Source of the DNA: Ornithinibacillus sp047228935
Lineage (GTDB): Bacteria; Bacillota; Bacilli; Bacillales; Amphibacillaceae
Direction: 5' to 3'
NCBI RefSeq assembly: GCF_047228935.1
Contig: NZ_JBFEGG010000003.1
Location: forward strand, 434,001-498,000
DNA length: 64,000 nt
Below the pieces are notes generated by a model. The model made no database searches and was not told the DNA's origin. It saw only the letters and a list, made by a program, of their open reading frames with translations. Positions within the stretch are counted from its first letter, which is position 1; each line of letters begins with the position of its first letter. Shown in pieces: positions 52,278 through 61,415 of the stretch. Made by a program: the position numbers and the translations under genes.

Positions 52278-54056
52278 TTATTTGTAAATGCCAAAATCGT
52301 TTAAGATGGATAACGTAATATCTGCCGCCTTACTTCCAAAGGTACTGTGATCTCGTTGAATATTTGTTGCGAAAAAGTAGGTGTTATTTTTTGTTTCGAC
52401 AAATCCTATAAACCAACCATTAATATCTTTGCCGTTTACATTTCCAGTACCTGTTTTTCCATAGAGTGAAGCTTCTCCTTTTTCCTCTAATTTTATTGCA
52501 GATTTAACGGTTTGTATATTCCCCTCATTAAATCCAAATCGGTTGTAATAAAAGGCATCCAATAATTTGACCTGTTCTACAGGTGATATCTTTAAGGATG
52601 ACTCCAACCAGTAAGGTTCGTTATCACTAGACAGATTTTGATTACCATAATTTATGCGTTCGATAAATGCTTGAATGGTATTGATTGGGACTTCACTATC
52701 AATAGTTTGGAAGTACCAATTAACTGAGTTTGCCATTGCAGTTGACAAATCTTGATCCTGATTCCAAGCATCATAACTATACTTGGTACCATCCCATTCG
52801 ATAAACGTATTATCTGAGGATATGACATTCGTTTCCAGACCTAACAAAGCACTATAAATCTTATATGTAGAATCTGGAGATATTCTTGTAGTACTTAATT
52901 CTTTATTATAAATTTTATATTGTTTCGCTTGACTATCATATAAAACAAAGCTTCCATTATACCCTGTGAAATAATCCTTTAAATCAATATACTCAGTTCG
53001 GTTGTTTTCAAAATGATAATGGCTTTCATCTGCGGTCATGGCAGAAATAAATGGTATCTGACTTAAAACGAGTGCTCCAACTAATAAAAATATGACTATA
53101 CTTTTCAGTTGCAATATTGTTGGTTCGGCCTTAAAGGATGCAATTTTTTCAATACGTTTTTTTAGTTGCTTTTTAGAGCCATTCAGTTCCGTTACGAATT
53201 TTATAGACTTTTGCTTGGAAGAAATGTCTATAAAATGTAGAATGGTTTTTCCATAATCTAAGTATTGTACATGGTTCACCGATTTTAATACAGCTATATC
53301 ACAAGCTATTTCCCTGTCTAATCTCATCTCTCTAAATGCATACCAAACAAGGGGGTTAAACCAATAAAGAATTTGAAAAAATACAATACAGTAATTGGAA
53401 ACAATGTCTTTACATTTATAATGGTTCAGCTCATGTAAAAAAATATGGTAAATATCTTCCTTAGTAAGATATTTATCAAAATGAGATGGTAACACGACAT
53501 AAGTCTTGAATAGTCCAAAAGTCATCGGAGATTTTATGAGCGAGGATTCTCCAACAATCAAATGCTCCGAAATATTTAATACTTGCTTGGATTGCTCAAA
53601 TATTTTTATATATTCTTTGTTGTTTAAAACAGAGACACTCCGTTTTATTTTCCTTAAATGAAACCATGCTATAGACACTAGTATAGTTGAAACAAATATT
53701 CCAACTATCCATATACTCCCGATTAACATATTTAAGGTCTCCGAAGTTCTACGGTTAACAGAAATTGTAAAATCCTTTATCCAATTTTGATTCCCTTGTA
53801 AAAGCTCATCCCCAGAATTTATGGGAGTCGTACTTATTTCCTCATGATAATCCCAATCTAATGAAATAAAATTCTCACTAAAGTTAATAACATGACTTGG
53901 GATAAATGGTAGTAGCATCGCGATTAACAAGAGAAACCAAATATTGTATTGCCATTTTGCTGATAATTGGTTTCGGAAAACTTTTTTAATGCACATTATG
54001 ATGGCTATGGTAAAGGAAGAAACGATGAAGCATATGGTAAGTTGAGTAAGGAACAT
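52278..54056 (-). CDS. blaR1: BlaR1/MecR1 beta-lactam sensor-transducer
   Basis: 592 residues from ATG 54056 (GGAG nine bases ahead; the N-terminus then starts MFLTQLTICFIVS like Bacillus BlaR1). Four helices surround an M56 zinc protease with HELNH (His208). The extracellular class D beta-lactamase-like sensor covers about 345-592: STYK with acylated Ser396, the SxN-type region WYFQ, and KTGT from Lys534. Beta-lactam acylation triggers the inner protease, which leads to loss of BlaI. Very similar in layout to B. licheniformis BlaR1. No beta-lactamase gene is present next to it. Confidence 0.95.
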   Translation of the reverse strand: MFLTQLTICFIVSSFTIAIIMCIKKVFRNQLSAKWQYNIWFLLLIAMLLPFIPSHVINFSENFISLDWDYHEEISTTPINSGDELLQGNQNWIKDFTISVNRRTSETLNMLIGSIWIVGIFVSTILVSIAWFHLRKIKRSVSVLNNKEYIKIFEQSKQVLNISEHLIVGESSLIKSPMTFGLFKTYVVLPSHFDKYLTKEDIYHIFLHELNHYKCKDIVSNYCIVFFQILYWFNPLVWYAFREMRLDREIACDIAVLKSVNHVQYLDYGKTILHFIDISSKQKSIKFVTELNGSKKQLKKRIEKIASFKAEPTILQLKSIVIFLLVGALVLSQIPFISAMTADESHYHFENNRTEYIDLKDYFTGYNGSFVLYDSQAKQYKIYNKELSTTRISPDSTYKIYSALLGLETNVISSDNTFIEWDGTKYSYDAWNQDQDLSTAMANSVNWYFQTIDSEVPINTIQAFIERINYGNQNLSSDNEPYWLESSLKISPVEQVKLLDAFYYNRFGFNEGNIQTVKSAIKLEEKGEASLYGKTGTGNVNGKDINGWFIGFVETKNNTYFFATNIQRDHSTFGSKAADITLSILNDFGIYK

Positions 54057-54171
54057 AGCACCCGTCTCCATTTCTTGAGATTTCATTTGTAATACATAAA
54101 TAGTAGCACTTCGTTCAAGCATTATCAATCTCATTCTAATATTTAAGATTTAATGATTATTAAGAAAGCAA

Positions 54172-54221
54172 TTGACTTTTTCAGATTACGCTTGTAGTAT
54201 AATACTACGAATGTAATCTGA
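54172..54221 (+). promoter_or_regulatory. Divergent bla/pbp promoter with 41-bp nested dyad
   Basis: TTGACT 54172-54177 and TAGTAT 54195-54200 are 17 bases apart. An inner dyad GTAGTATAATACTAC at 54194-54208 covers the -10. An outer arm pair TCAGATTAC (54181-54189) and GTAATCTGA (54213-54221) has exactly the same centre (54201). A BlaI operator is inferred from position; published bla/mec operators have TACA/TGTA cores, which the inner dyad resembles only loosely. Confidence 0.7.
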
Positions 54222-54253
54222 AATTATTTGACTATGAGAAGGAGATAGATGAC

Positions 54254-56269
54254 GTGATGAAGAATATGATTGTTTTTATACTAATTGGACTAATTGTAAC
54301 AACTATTACGGGATGTTCTGAGGATGAAAATCCTGAAGATATATTCACTGCATATCTCTCTAGTTGGGAGGAAATGGATTTTGAAGCTATGTATGGATAT
54401 CTCTCTCAGCAATCAATTGAAGCTATAGATAAACAGAACTTTATAGAACGATATGAAAATATCTATTCTGGAATGAGAGTAAGTAGTTTACAAGTCAAGA
54501 GTTTGAAAGAGAAGAAGGAAAAGGAGTCGCAAGATCAGGATTCGATTACTTTGGACTATCAGGTAAGCATGGAAACATTAGCAGGTCCAATAGAATTTAC
54601 CAACCAAGCAACATTAGTGAAAGAGGAAAATGATGCCGGAAAAGGCTGGTATATTGATTGGGGACCATCACTTATTTTTCCATCTATGGAAGAGGGTGAA
54701 CAAGTATCTGTACAAATTTTAAAAGCATCACGAGGTGAAATTAGAGACAGGCATGGAAGTGGTTTAGCTATTAATGCTAAGGCAAATGTTATTGGTATTG
54801 TACCTAATAAACTTGGAGAAAATCCAGAAGAATCTAAGAGAAGACTAGCTAAATTACTTGAGGTCTCTGTTGAGGAGATTGATGGAAAACTAAACGATTC
54901 CTGGGTGAAGCCCGAATTATTTGTCCCTATTCGTACACTTCCAATAGGAGAGCAAGATTTACAGGAATATGTAACAATTCCTGGTGTAGCCATTCAAGAA
55001 AAAATTGTAAGAACATACCCTTTTGGAGAATCAGCTGCACATTTGACTGGTTATGTACGTGAAATTAACGCAGAACAGCTTTCGGAACTTCGAGATGATG
55101 GCTATGCGGTTGGGGATTTATTAGGGCAGATGGGTCTCGAAGCTATTTTTGAGGAGAAGTTACGCGGAAAAAATGGAGGACATATTTTTATTAAGAATCC
55201 TGATGGGACCTTCAAAGAAACATTAGCTAAATTGGACCCAGTACATGGTGAGAACATACAATTGACAATTGATGCGATTTTACAGGAGGAAATATATAAG
55301 CAACTGGCTGAAGATGCAGGAACTGCAGTAGCTCTTAATCCTAATACTGGTTCAGTCTTATCGTTAGTCAGCACACCTTCATTCGATCCGAATGCATTTG
55401 TTCGGGGGCTAACGGAAGAACGTTGGGAGGAGTGGAGCAATGACCCAGACAGTCCTTTTTTAAATCGTTTTACAAACCGTTATACACCAGGGTCGGTATT
55501 TAAGTCCATTACAGCTGCAATTGGCTTAAAAACAGGGGTAACCAGCTATGACGAAGTTAGACGAATTGAAGGATTGTATTGGGCAAAGGATGAGTCGTGG
55601 GGCGATTATTACATAACACGTGTTCATGAAAAAACATCTGTCGATTTAAAAGATGCCTTTGTTTACTCTGATAATATTTATTTTGCTCAAGAAGCGTTAG
55701 AAATGGGAACAGAAGCATTTTTAAAAGAAGCGAATATGTTCGGATTTGATGAGGAAATACAGTTTCCATTTCCTATTACACCTTCTGCCCTTTCCAATGA
55801 TGGAATCAAAAGTGAGATACAATTGGCGGATACTGCATATGGTCAAGGGGAAGTGATGATGAGCCCAATCCATCTTGCGGCAATATATACGACGTTTTCT
55901 AATAATGGAGATTTATTATATCCATTTATTTTAGAAGAAGGTCAGCGACAGGTGTGGAAGAAAAATTTGATAAAACCTGATATCGTTGATCAATTAAATG
56001 ATTACTTGATACAAGTAGTAGAAGTCCCTGCTGGAACAGCTCATGGTGTGTTTATTCCAGGAATCTCCATTGCGGGTAAAACAGGGACTGCAGAAATAAA
56101 ATCTAGTAAGGACGATCAAAACGGGACGGAAAATGGATGGTTTATAGGGTTTAATTCTGATAATCCGGAACTTCTTTTAACGATGATGATAGAGGATGTA
56201 AAACAAAGAGGTGGAAGTAGTTACACAATCCCTAAAGTAAGAGATATTTTTGAATTCTATAAGCAGTAA
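54254..56269 (+). CDS. MecA/PbpC-like class B penicillin-binding protein (PBP2a type)
   Basis: 671 residues from GTG 54254 (AAGGAG nine bases ahead; ATG 54257 also possible). A lipobox-like TITGC lies at about 19-23, so it may be lipid-anchored. Residues about 28-145 are the NTF2-like MecA_N domain (EDIFTAYLSSWEEMDFEAMY), then the dimer domain and a transpeptidase domain. Active site: SVFK with Ser414, SDN in YSDNIYFAQE and KTGT from Lys609. The type includes S. aureus MecA and B. subtilis PbpC, transpeptidases of low beta-lactam affinity. Divergent from blaR1-blaI, as mecA is from mecR1-mecI. Affinity cannot be read from sequence. Confidence 0.9.
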   Translation: MMKNMIVFILIGLIVTTITGCSEDENPEDIFTAYLSSWEEMDFEAMYGYLSQQSIEAIDKQNFIERYENIYSGMRVSSLQVKSLKEKKEKESQDQDSITLDYQVSMETLAGPIEFTNQATLVKEENDAGKGWYIDWGPSLIFPSMEEGEQVSVQILKASRGEIRDRHGSGLAINAKANVIGIVPNKLGENPEESKRRLAKLLEVSVEEIDGKLNDSWVKPELFVPIRTLPIGEQDLQEYVTIPGVAIQEKIVRTYPFGESAAHLTGYVREINAEQLSELRDDGYAVGDLLGQMGLEAIFEEKLRGKNGGHIFIKNPDGTFKETLAKLDPVHGENIQLTIDAILQEEIYKQLAEDAGTAVALNPNTGSVLSLVSTPSFDPNAFVRGLTEERWEEWSNDPDSPFLNRFTNRYTPGSVFKSITAAIGLKTGVTSYDEVRRIEGLYWAKDESWGDYYITRVHEKTSVDLKDAFVYSDNIYFAQEALEMGTEAFLKEANMFGFDEEIQFPFPITPSALSNDGIKSEIQLADTAYGQGEVMMSPIHLAAIYTTFSNNGDLLYPFILEEGQRQVWKKNLIKPDIVDQLNDYLIQVVEVPAGTAHGVFIPGISIAGKTGTAEIKSSKDDQNGTENGWFIGFNSDNPELLLTMMIEDVKQRGGSSYTIPKVRDIFEFYKQ

Positions 56270-56287
56270 GTAAGGGAAGATTTGGGA

Positions 56288-58348
56288 ATGGAAAAGAAAA
56301 AACAAACTGTACTACTAACTCGCCTTAATATCCTTTATCTTATTATATTTATCCTATTTTCCGTATTAATTATCCAATTAGGCGTTATTCAAATTTTACA
56401 TGGAGAGAAATTTCAAGCTGATATAGACCGAACCAATCTGGAAACTATAAAGGTGCAAACTCCTAGAGGTAAAATATATGATAGGAAATTTCGAGTAATG
56501 GTAGATAACCAACCAGTTAAGGTAATTACCTACACACCATCCAAAGGTACGATAGCTGAGGAAAGATTACTAGTCGCAAAAAGATTATCGGAATTAATAA
56601 ATATGGTTCCAAAAGGAGCGGATCCGGAAACGTATTTTGATAAAGAGCTGACAAATCGGGACTTAAGAGAGTATTGGTATCTCTTAAATAAACAAGAAGC
56701 GAACAATAGATTATCTGTAAATAAGCGGATTAATTTGGACGATGCAGAGCAATATAATGCCACATTGGAATTGATTACTGAGGAAGAAATAAGTAATTTC
56801 ACGATAAAAGAGAAGGAAATTATTAAAATCAAAAAAGAATTAGACAAAGCAATGGAATTAACCCGTCAAGTCATCAAAAATGAAGGTGTAACAATGGAAG
56901 AATATGCGAAGGTAGCTGAAAACTTAGCGATGCTTCCAGGTGTTAATGTTGAGATAGATTGGAATCGCACATATCCGTTCAATTCTACAATGAAGAGCAT
57001 ACTCGGAACCGTTACATCCTATCAAGAAGGTATACCAGCTGATAAAGAGGATTATTATTTATCACTTGGGTATAGTCTCAATGATCGGATAGGGAAAAGC
57101 GGATTAGAACAACAGTATGAATCTGTTTTACGAGGAAGAAAACAACAAATTCAATATAAAACAGATAGACAAGGTAATGTTATTGAGACAGAGATACTCG
57201 TAGAAGGGCAACGTGGCAAAGATTTAATCCTAACCATTGATATCGAATTACAGCAGAATGTGGATAGGATTATACAAGAAGAATTAAGAAGAATTATTAA
57301 AAAACATCCGCATGAAAATAGGCATATTGATGAGGCATTAGCAGTTGTCATACAACCTAAAACAGGAGAATTATTAGCTGTTTCCGGTCAGCGCTATAAT
57401 AGAGAAAAGGATACGTTTCAGAATGTGGCATACAAAACTATCTATGATCAACATATTCCAGGCTCAGCAATAAAAGGAGCAACTGTGTTAGCAGGTCTAC
57501 AATCAGGTGTAATTACACAAGGTGACATGTTTTATGATACACCAATGAAAATTAAAGGGACCCCGGAAAAAAGCTCCTATACGGATAGCACCCTAGGTTG
57601 GTTAAATGACATAGATGCACTGAAGGAATCTTCTAATATATATATGTTTTATATTGCATTACGGATGGGTGGAGAATATAACTATCAATATAACAAGCCA
57701 GTTACTTTTAATTTTGATGCATTTCAAGAGATGCGTAATTACTTTTATCAATTTGGACTAGGTGTCGAGACAGGAATTGATTTCCCGAATGAGGCAATTG
57801 GCTATAAGGGAACGGATCCAGTAGCAGGAAATCTTATGGATTACGCAATTGGACAATATGATACCTATACAACAATGCAGCTTGCACAGTATGTTTCCAC
57901 AATTGCCAATGATGGATTACGTGTTAAGCCCCACTTTCTAAAAGAAGTTCGGAATCCGACTAGTTCAGAAGAAAAAATTGGGTCTATATTTCAGACTATT
58001 AATACTAAGGCACTGAATCGAATTGAAATGGACCAAACAAATATTGAACGTGTTCAAGAAGGATTTCGTCGAGTATTTCAAGAACCGCGTGGAACAGCCT
58101 TCTCAGAGTTTCATGATAAGACGTATAATCCGGTTGGAAAGACAGGTACTGCAGAGAATGTGTCTGATGGAGATTATACAGAAAACTTAACCTTAATTAG
58201 CTATGCACCAATGGAGAATCCAGAAGTAGCACTTGCTATAGTTGTACCACATACGGGAAAGGGAGAACATGTTAGTGCTAAAATTGGTGAACGAATTATG
58301 GATGTGTATTTTGAATTGAATCATAAGGTAATGATAAAGGATGAATAA
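56288..58348 (+). CDS. Class B penicillin-binding protein (PbpA/PbpH, PBP2-like)
   Basis: 686 residues from ATG 56288 (AAGGGA site ten bases ahead; TTG 56282 is an alternative). One N-terminal membrane anchor (LNILYLIIFILFSVLIIQLG), a dimerisation domain with RGKIYDRKFRVMVDN, then the transpeptidase: SAIK with Ser393 in HIPGSAIKGA, SSN in KESSNIYMFY and KTGTAENVS. Similar to the rod-shape PBPs PbpA/PbpH of Bacillus. Starts 18 bases after the MecA-like gene, so it is induced together with it. Confidence 0.9.
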   Translation: MEKKKQTVLLTRLNILYLIIFILFSVLIIQLGVIQILHGEKFQADIDRTNLETIKVQTPRGKIYDRKFRVMVDNQPVKVITYTPSKGTIAEERLLVAKRLSELINMVPKGADPETYFDKELTNRDLREYWYLLNKQEANNRLSVNKRINLDDAEQYNATLELITEEEISNFTIKEKEIIKIKKELDKAMELTRQVIKNEGVTMEEYAKVAENLAMLPGVNVEIDWNRTYPFNSTMKSILGTVTSYQEGIPADKEDYYLSLGYSLNDRIGKSGLEQQYESVLRGRKQQIQYKTDRQGNVIETEILVEGQRGKDLILTIDIELQQNVDRIIQEELRRIIKKHPHENRHIDEALAVVIQPKTGELLAVSGQRYNREKDTFQNVAYKTIYDQHIPGSAIKGATVLAGLQSGVITQGDMFYDTPMKIKGTPEKSSYTDSTLGWLNDIDALKESSNIYMFYIALRMGGEYNYQYNKPVTFNFDAFQEMRNYFYQFGLGVETGIDFPNEAIGYKGTDPVAGNLMDYAIGQYDTYTTMQLAQYVSTIANDGLRVKPHFLKEVRNPTSSEEKIGSIFQTINTKALNRIEMDQTNIERVQEGFRRVFQEPRGTAFSEFHDKTYNPVGKTGTAENVSDGDYTENLTLISYAPMENPEVALAIVVPHTGKGEHVSAKIGERIMDVYFELNHKVMIKDE

Positions 58349-58481
58349 GAAAGCTTTTAATATACCTAGCTTCCCGCGGGAGCAACTACCAGTTAACATT
58401 GTGGATTTGATTAAAATTAAGCAATTGTTAGTATATGCGAGGAATTATCCAAATGTTTATGTAAAGGATATTTATATTTAA
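58341..58481 (+). CDS. Possible 46-residue small protein coupled to the PBP gene
   Basis: ATG at 58341 overlaps the last eight bases of the PBP gene in another frame. AAAGG lies immediately upstream. The product (MNKKAFNIPSFPREQLPVNI, then VDLIKIKQLLVYARNY) is plausible, without a membrane helix. No family recognised. Translational coupling to the PBP is likely if it is real. There is no clear terminator between. Confidence 0.4.
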   Translation: MNKKAFNIPSFPREQLPVNIVDLIKIKQLLVYARNYPNVYVKDIYI

Positions 58482-58612
58482 TAAGAGAGTATATTTGTGG
58501 TTAGAAATGATCTAACGGAATCATTTCGAGTTTGGTGTCCTTTCAAGTTTCTTGTAACATTAGAATTGTTAATAAAACGAAAGGATGATTCGCTATTAAT
58601 AGTGGAATAAAG

Positions 58613-58783
58613 ATGAATTACACTTCCGAAATGGAAAAAGCGATGCAAACATCACACCACATAGGATACGCCGAATACTGCCGTAACTTAGACAAACGAC
58701 TCGAAGTAGAAAAGAAAAGACAACAAGAATACCACCAATGCAAACAAATGATAGCCGAAATTGATAATACTAATTTAAAATAA
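58613..58783 (+). CDS. Possible 56-residue small hydrophilic protein
   Basis: ATG 58613 to TAA 58783. Hydrophilic, charged and probably one helix (TSEMEKAMQTSHHIGYAEYC, LDKRLEVEKKRQQEYHQ). Codons end in C unusually often for this AT-rich window (TAC, CAC, AAC, GAC, ACC), unlike the neighbours. The ribosome site is weak (GGAATAAAG). A strong terminator begins eight bases after the stop, which supports a transcribed gene. No family recognised. Confidence 0.5.
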   Translation: MNYTSEMEKAMQTSHHIGYAEYCRNLDKRLEVEKKRQQEYHQCKQMIAEIDNTNLK

Positions 58784-58790
58784 TGAATAA

Positions 58791-58830
58791 AAAAACTGAG
58801 GATATTCAAATGAGTATCCTCAGTTTTTTA
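58791..58830 (+). terminator. Terminator of the PBP/small-ORF transcript
   Basis: AAAAACTGAGGATA pairs with TATCCTCAGTTTTT around a ten-base loop, then T. Confidence 0.87.
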
Positions 58831-58876
58831 GTTAAGTACGTTATTTTAGAGGATATATTAATGGGTTTAATTCTGA

Positions 58877-59119
58877 GTGGCCGAATACACGTAGACTCCG
58901 GTGGGAGGAATGGCATCGGTGAGACCCCAGTGATGCTCCAGTGTCTGCAAGAATCGCTACGCAGTAGGCTTCCACGGGGTGAGGCTACAAAGAAGTATTT
59001 TCAAGTAGTAGCCTGGCTCACCAGCAGGCCGTGGCAAAGAAGACACAGCGAGGTTCTTACGAGCAGATGTTGCACTTGTGCTGTGAAGTGAAAGCGAAGT
59101 GTATTCGGGCCACAGGTAT
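58877..59119. repeat. GC-rich, imperfectly palindromic intergenic element
   Basis: About 240 bp clearly richer in GC than the surroundings. Terminal inverted repeats GTGGCCGAATACAC (58877-58890) and GTGTATTCGGGCCAC (59099-59113). Inside, GGTGAGGCTAC (about 58979) faces GTAGCCTGGCTCACC (about 59009-59023), and other arms pair further out. A 102-codon frame across it is an artefact. It resembles the interspersed palindromic repeats of Bacillaceae genomes. A fragment recurs at 40985-41000. Confidence 0.7.
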
Positions 59120-59243
59120 GGCCAGAAGACTAAGTGAATCACTATAAATTATAATTAAAACGATTATAAAATGGACAAATTTAAACAACCTAAAAAAGTT
59201 GATAATCAATTCGAAATGCTATAAGATTGTAATGAGAATAAAT

Positions 59244-59258
59244 TGAGAATGGATATCA
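59244..59258 (+). promoter_or_regulatory. Fur-box-like site before sufC
   Basis: TGAGAATGGATATCA matches the 7-1-7 Fur pattern TGATAATNATTATCA at 11 of 14 informative positions. It lies 47 bases before the sufC start. Iron control of this suf operon is only suggested. Confidence 0.35.
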
Positions 59259-59304
59259 TTATTTAACATATCCAAATAAGATAACAATATATGGAGGTAT
59301 CGAT

Positions 59305-60090
59305 ATGGCAGGATCTACATTAGAAATTAAAAATCTTCATGTTTCGATTGAAGGTAAAGAAATATTAAAAGGCGTTGATTTAACAATTAAGGGCGGCGAA
59401 TTCCATGCAATCATGGGTCCAAACGGAACAGGTAAATCAACATTAGCTTCTGCAATTATGGGACATCCAAAGTATGAAATTACTGAAGGAGAAGTTCTAT
59501 TAAATGGAGAAGACGTACTAGAAATGGAAGTAGATGAGCGTGCACGTGCTGGTCTATTCTTAGCTATGCAATATCCTAGTGAAATTAGCGGTGTAACAAC
59601 TTCTGATTTTTTACGTTCTGCAATTAACGCTCGTCGTGAGGAAGGCGATGAAATTCCTCTAATGAAGTTCATTAAAGATTTAGATAAAGATTTAGATTTC
59701 CTAGAAATCGATCAAAGCATGGCAACTAGATATTTAAACGAAGGCTTCTCTGGTGGAGAAAAGAAGCGTAATGAAATTCTACAATTAATGCAAATTAAGC
59801 CTGATATTGCAATTCTAGATGAGATTGACTCTGGGTTAGACATCGATGCATTAAAAGTAGTTTCAAAAGGTATAAACAAAATGCGCGGCGAAAACTTCGG
59901 TTGCTTAATCATTACACACTACCAACGTCTATTAAATTATATTACTCCAGACTTTGTACACGTTATGATGCAAGGTCGCGTTGTGAAATCTGGTGGTCCT
60001 GAATTAGCTCATCGCTTAGAAGCAGAAGGATATGACTGGATTAAAGAGGAATTAGGTATCGAAGACGAAACAGTTGGGCAAAACGCTTAA
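59305..60090 (+). CDS. sufC: Fe-S cluster assembly ATPase SufC
   Basis: 261 residues, ABC-type cytosolic ATPase. Walker A GPNGTGKSTLASAI, signature FSGGEKKRNEILQLM, Walker B IAILDEIDSGLD, H-loop ITHYQR. Works with SufB and SufD as the scaffold complex. TGGAGG before ATG. First gene of sufCDSUB, ATP-driven part. The order is that of Bacillus. Confidence 0.97.
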   Translation: MAGSTLEIKNLHVSIEGKEILKGVDLTIKGGEFHAIMGPNGTGKSTLASAIMGHPKYEITEGEVLLNGEDVLEMEVDERARAGLFLAMQYPSEISGVTTSDFLRSAINARREEGDEIPLMKFIKDLDKDLDFLEIDQSMATRYLNEGFSGGEKKRNEILQLMQIKPDIAILDEIDSGLDIDALKVVSKGINKMRGENFGCLIITHYQRLLNYITPDFVHVMMQGRVVKSGGPELAHRLEAEGYDWIKEELGIEDETVGQNA

Positions 60091-60107
60091 TAGTTAGGAG
60101 GGGTAAT

Positions 60108-61415
60108 ATGACTGTAGACACAAAGCTACCTTATGATAGAAGTTATATTGAACAGTATTCTAGCGAACGTAATGAGCCTACATGGATGAAAGAATTACGT
60201 CTGACTGCGCTAGAACAAGCTGAATCTTTAGAATTACCAAAACCTGATAAGACTAAGATTGGTAATTGGAATTTTACTCGATTTAAGCATGTCGCTACAG
60301 GAGAAACAATTTCATCTTTAACAGATTTACCTACCGAAATTCAAGATTTCTTTGATGTAGAAGATTTACCAGAAAATCTTGTAATTCAACGTAACCATAC
60401 TGTAGCATTTGCTAAATTAAACGAAGAATTAGCTAATAAAGGTGTTATTTTTACTGATATTTTTACAGCGTTGAAAGAACATGAAGATTTAGTAAAACGT
60501 TACTATATGAAAGATGCTGTTTCAGTTGATGAACATAAGCTTACAGCTTTACATGCAGCTTTAATGAACGGTGGAATTTTTGTCTATGTTCCAAAGAACG
60601 TACAAATTGAACAACCACTTCAAGTGGTATTTTGGCAAGAAGATCCAGAAGTAGCTTTAGTGAACCATGTATTAGTAGTAGCTGATGAAAATAGTGAACT
60701 AACTTATGTGGAAAACTATATTTCAAACAATAAAGAGGAAACAACAGTTGCTAATATTGTTACCGAAGTAATTGCACAAGATAATGCAAAAATTTCGTTC
60801 GGTGCTGTTGATAACTTTGCTGCTGGTACGACTACCTATATAAACCGTCGTGGTGTTGCATACCGTCACGCTACAATTGACTGGGCTCTTGGTCAAATGA
60901 ACGATGGAAATACAGTTTCAGAAAATGTTACTCATTTAATTGGAGATGGTTCGGTTTCTAATGCCAATGCAGTAACAGTTGGACGCGGTAAACAAATTCA
61001 AAACTTTACTGCAAAAATAGCACAGTGGGGCAAAAATTCTGATGCACAAATTTTACAACGTGGTGTAATGAAAGAAAGTGCAACTTCTATCTTTAATGCA
61101 ATTGGTAAAATTGAGCATGGTGCATCTGGTGCTAATAACGAGCAAACCTCACGTGTACTCATGTTAAGTGAGAAAGCTCGTGGAGATGCTAATCCTATCT
61201 TACTTATTGATGAAGATGATGTAACTGCGGGTCACGCAGCTTCTGTAGGGCGTGTTGATCCAATGCAACTTTATTACCTAATGAGTCGTGGTATTACGCA
61301 AGAAGAGGCAGAGCGTTTAATCATTCATGGATTCCTTGATCCAGTGGTTTCTCAGTTACCAATTGAAGCGGTTCAGAAGCAATTGAAACAAGTAATTGAA
61401 AGGAAAGTTAACTAA
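60108..61415 (+). CDS. sufD: Fe-S cluster assembly protein SufD
   Basis: 435 residues. Right-handed beta-helix core (about 140-370) with GDGSVSNANAVTVGRGKQIQ and NNEQTSRVLMLSEKARGDANP, then the C-terminal helical SufBD segment VGRVDPMQLYYLMSRGITQE. Pairs with SufB on SufC. TAGGAGGGG before ATG. Ends where sufS begins (TAATG). Confidence 0.96.
   Translation: MTVDTKLPYDRSYIEQYSSERNEPTWMKELRLTALEQAESLELPKPDKTKIGNWNFTRFKHVATGETISSLTDLPTEIQDFFDVEDLPENLVIQRNHTVAFAKLNEELANKGVIFTDIFTALKEHEDLVKRYYMKDAVSVDEHKLTALHAALMNGGIFVYVPKNVQIEQPLQVVFWQEDPEVALVNHVLVVADENSELTYVENYISNNKEETTVANIVTEVIAQDNAKISFGAVDNFAAGTTTYINRRGVAYRHATIDWALGQMNDGNTVSENVTHLIGDGSVSNANAVTVGRGKQIQNFTAKIAQWGKNSDAQILQRGVMKESATSIFNAIGKIEHGASGANNEQTSRVLMLSEKARGDANPILLIDEDDVTAGHAASVGRVDPMQLYYLMSRGITQEEAERLIIHGFLDPVVSQLPIEAVQKQLKQVIERKVN

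Noticed and set aside
51847..54056. Linked beta-lactamase gene for blaR1-blaI
   Set aside because: The only SxxK/KTG proteins nearby are the BlaR1 sensor and the two large PBPs. No beta-lactamase-sized gene is present in the cluster.
58783..59091. 102-codon rightward frame with several Cys and Arg residues
   Set aside because: It reads through a terminator and the GC-rich palindromic element. Composition is that of the repeat, not of protein.
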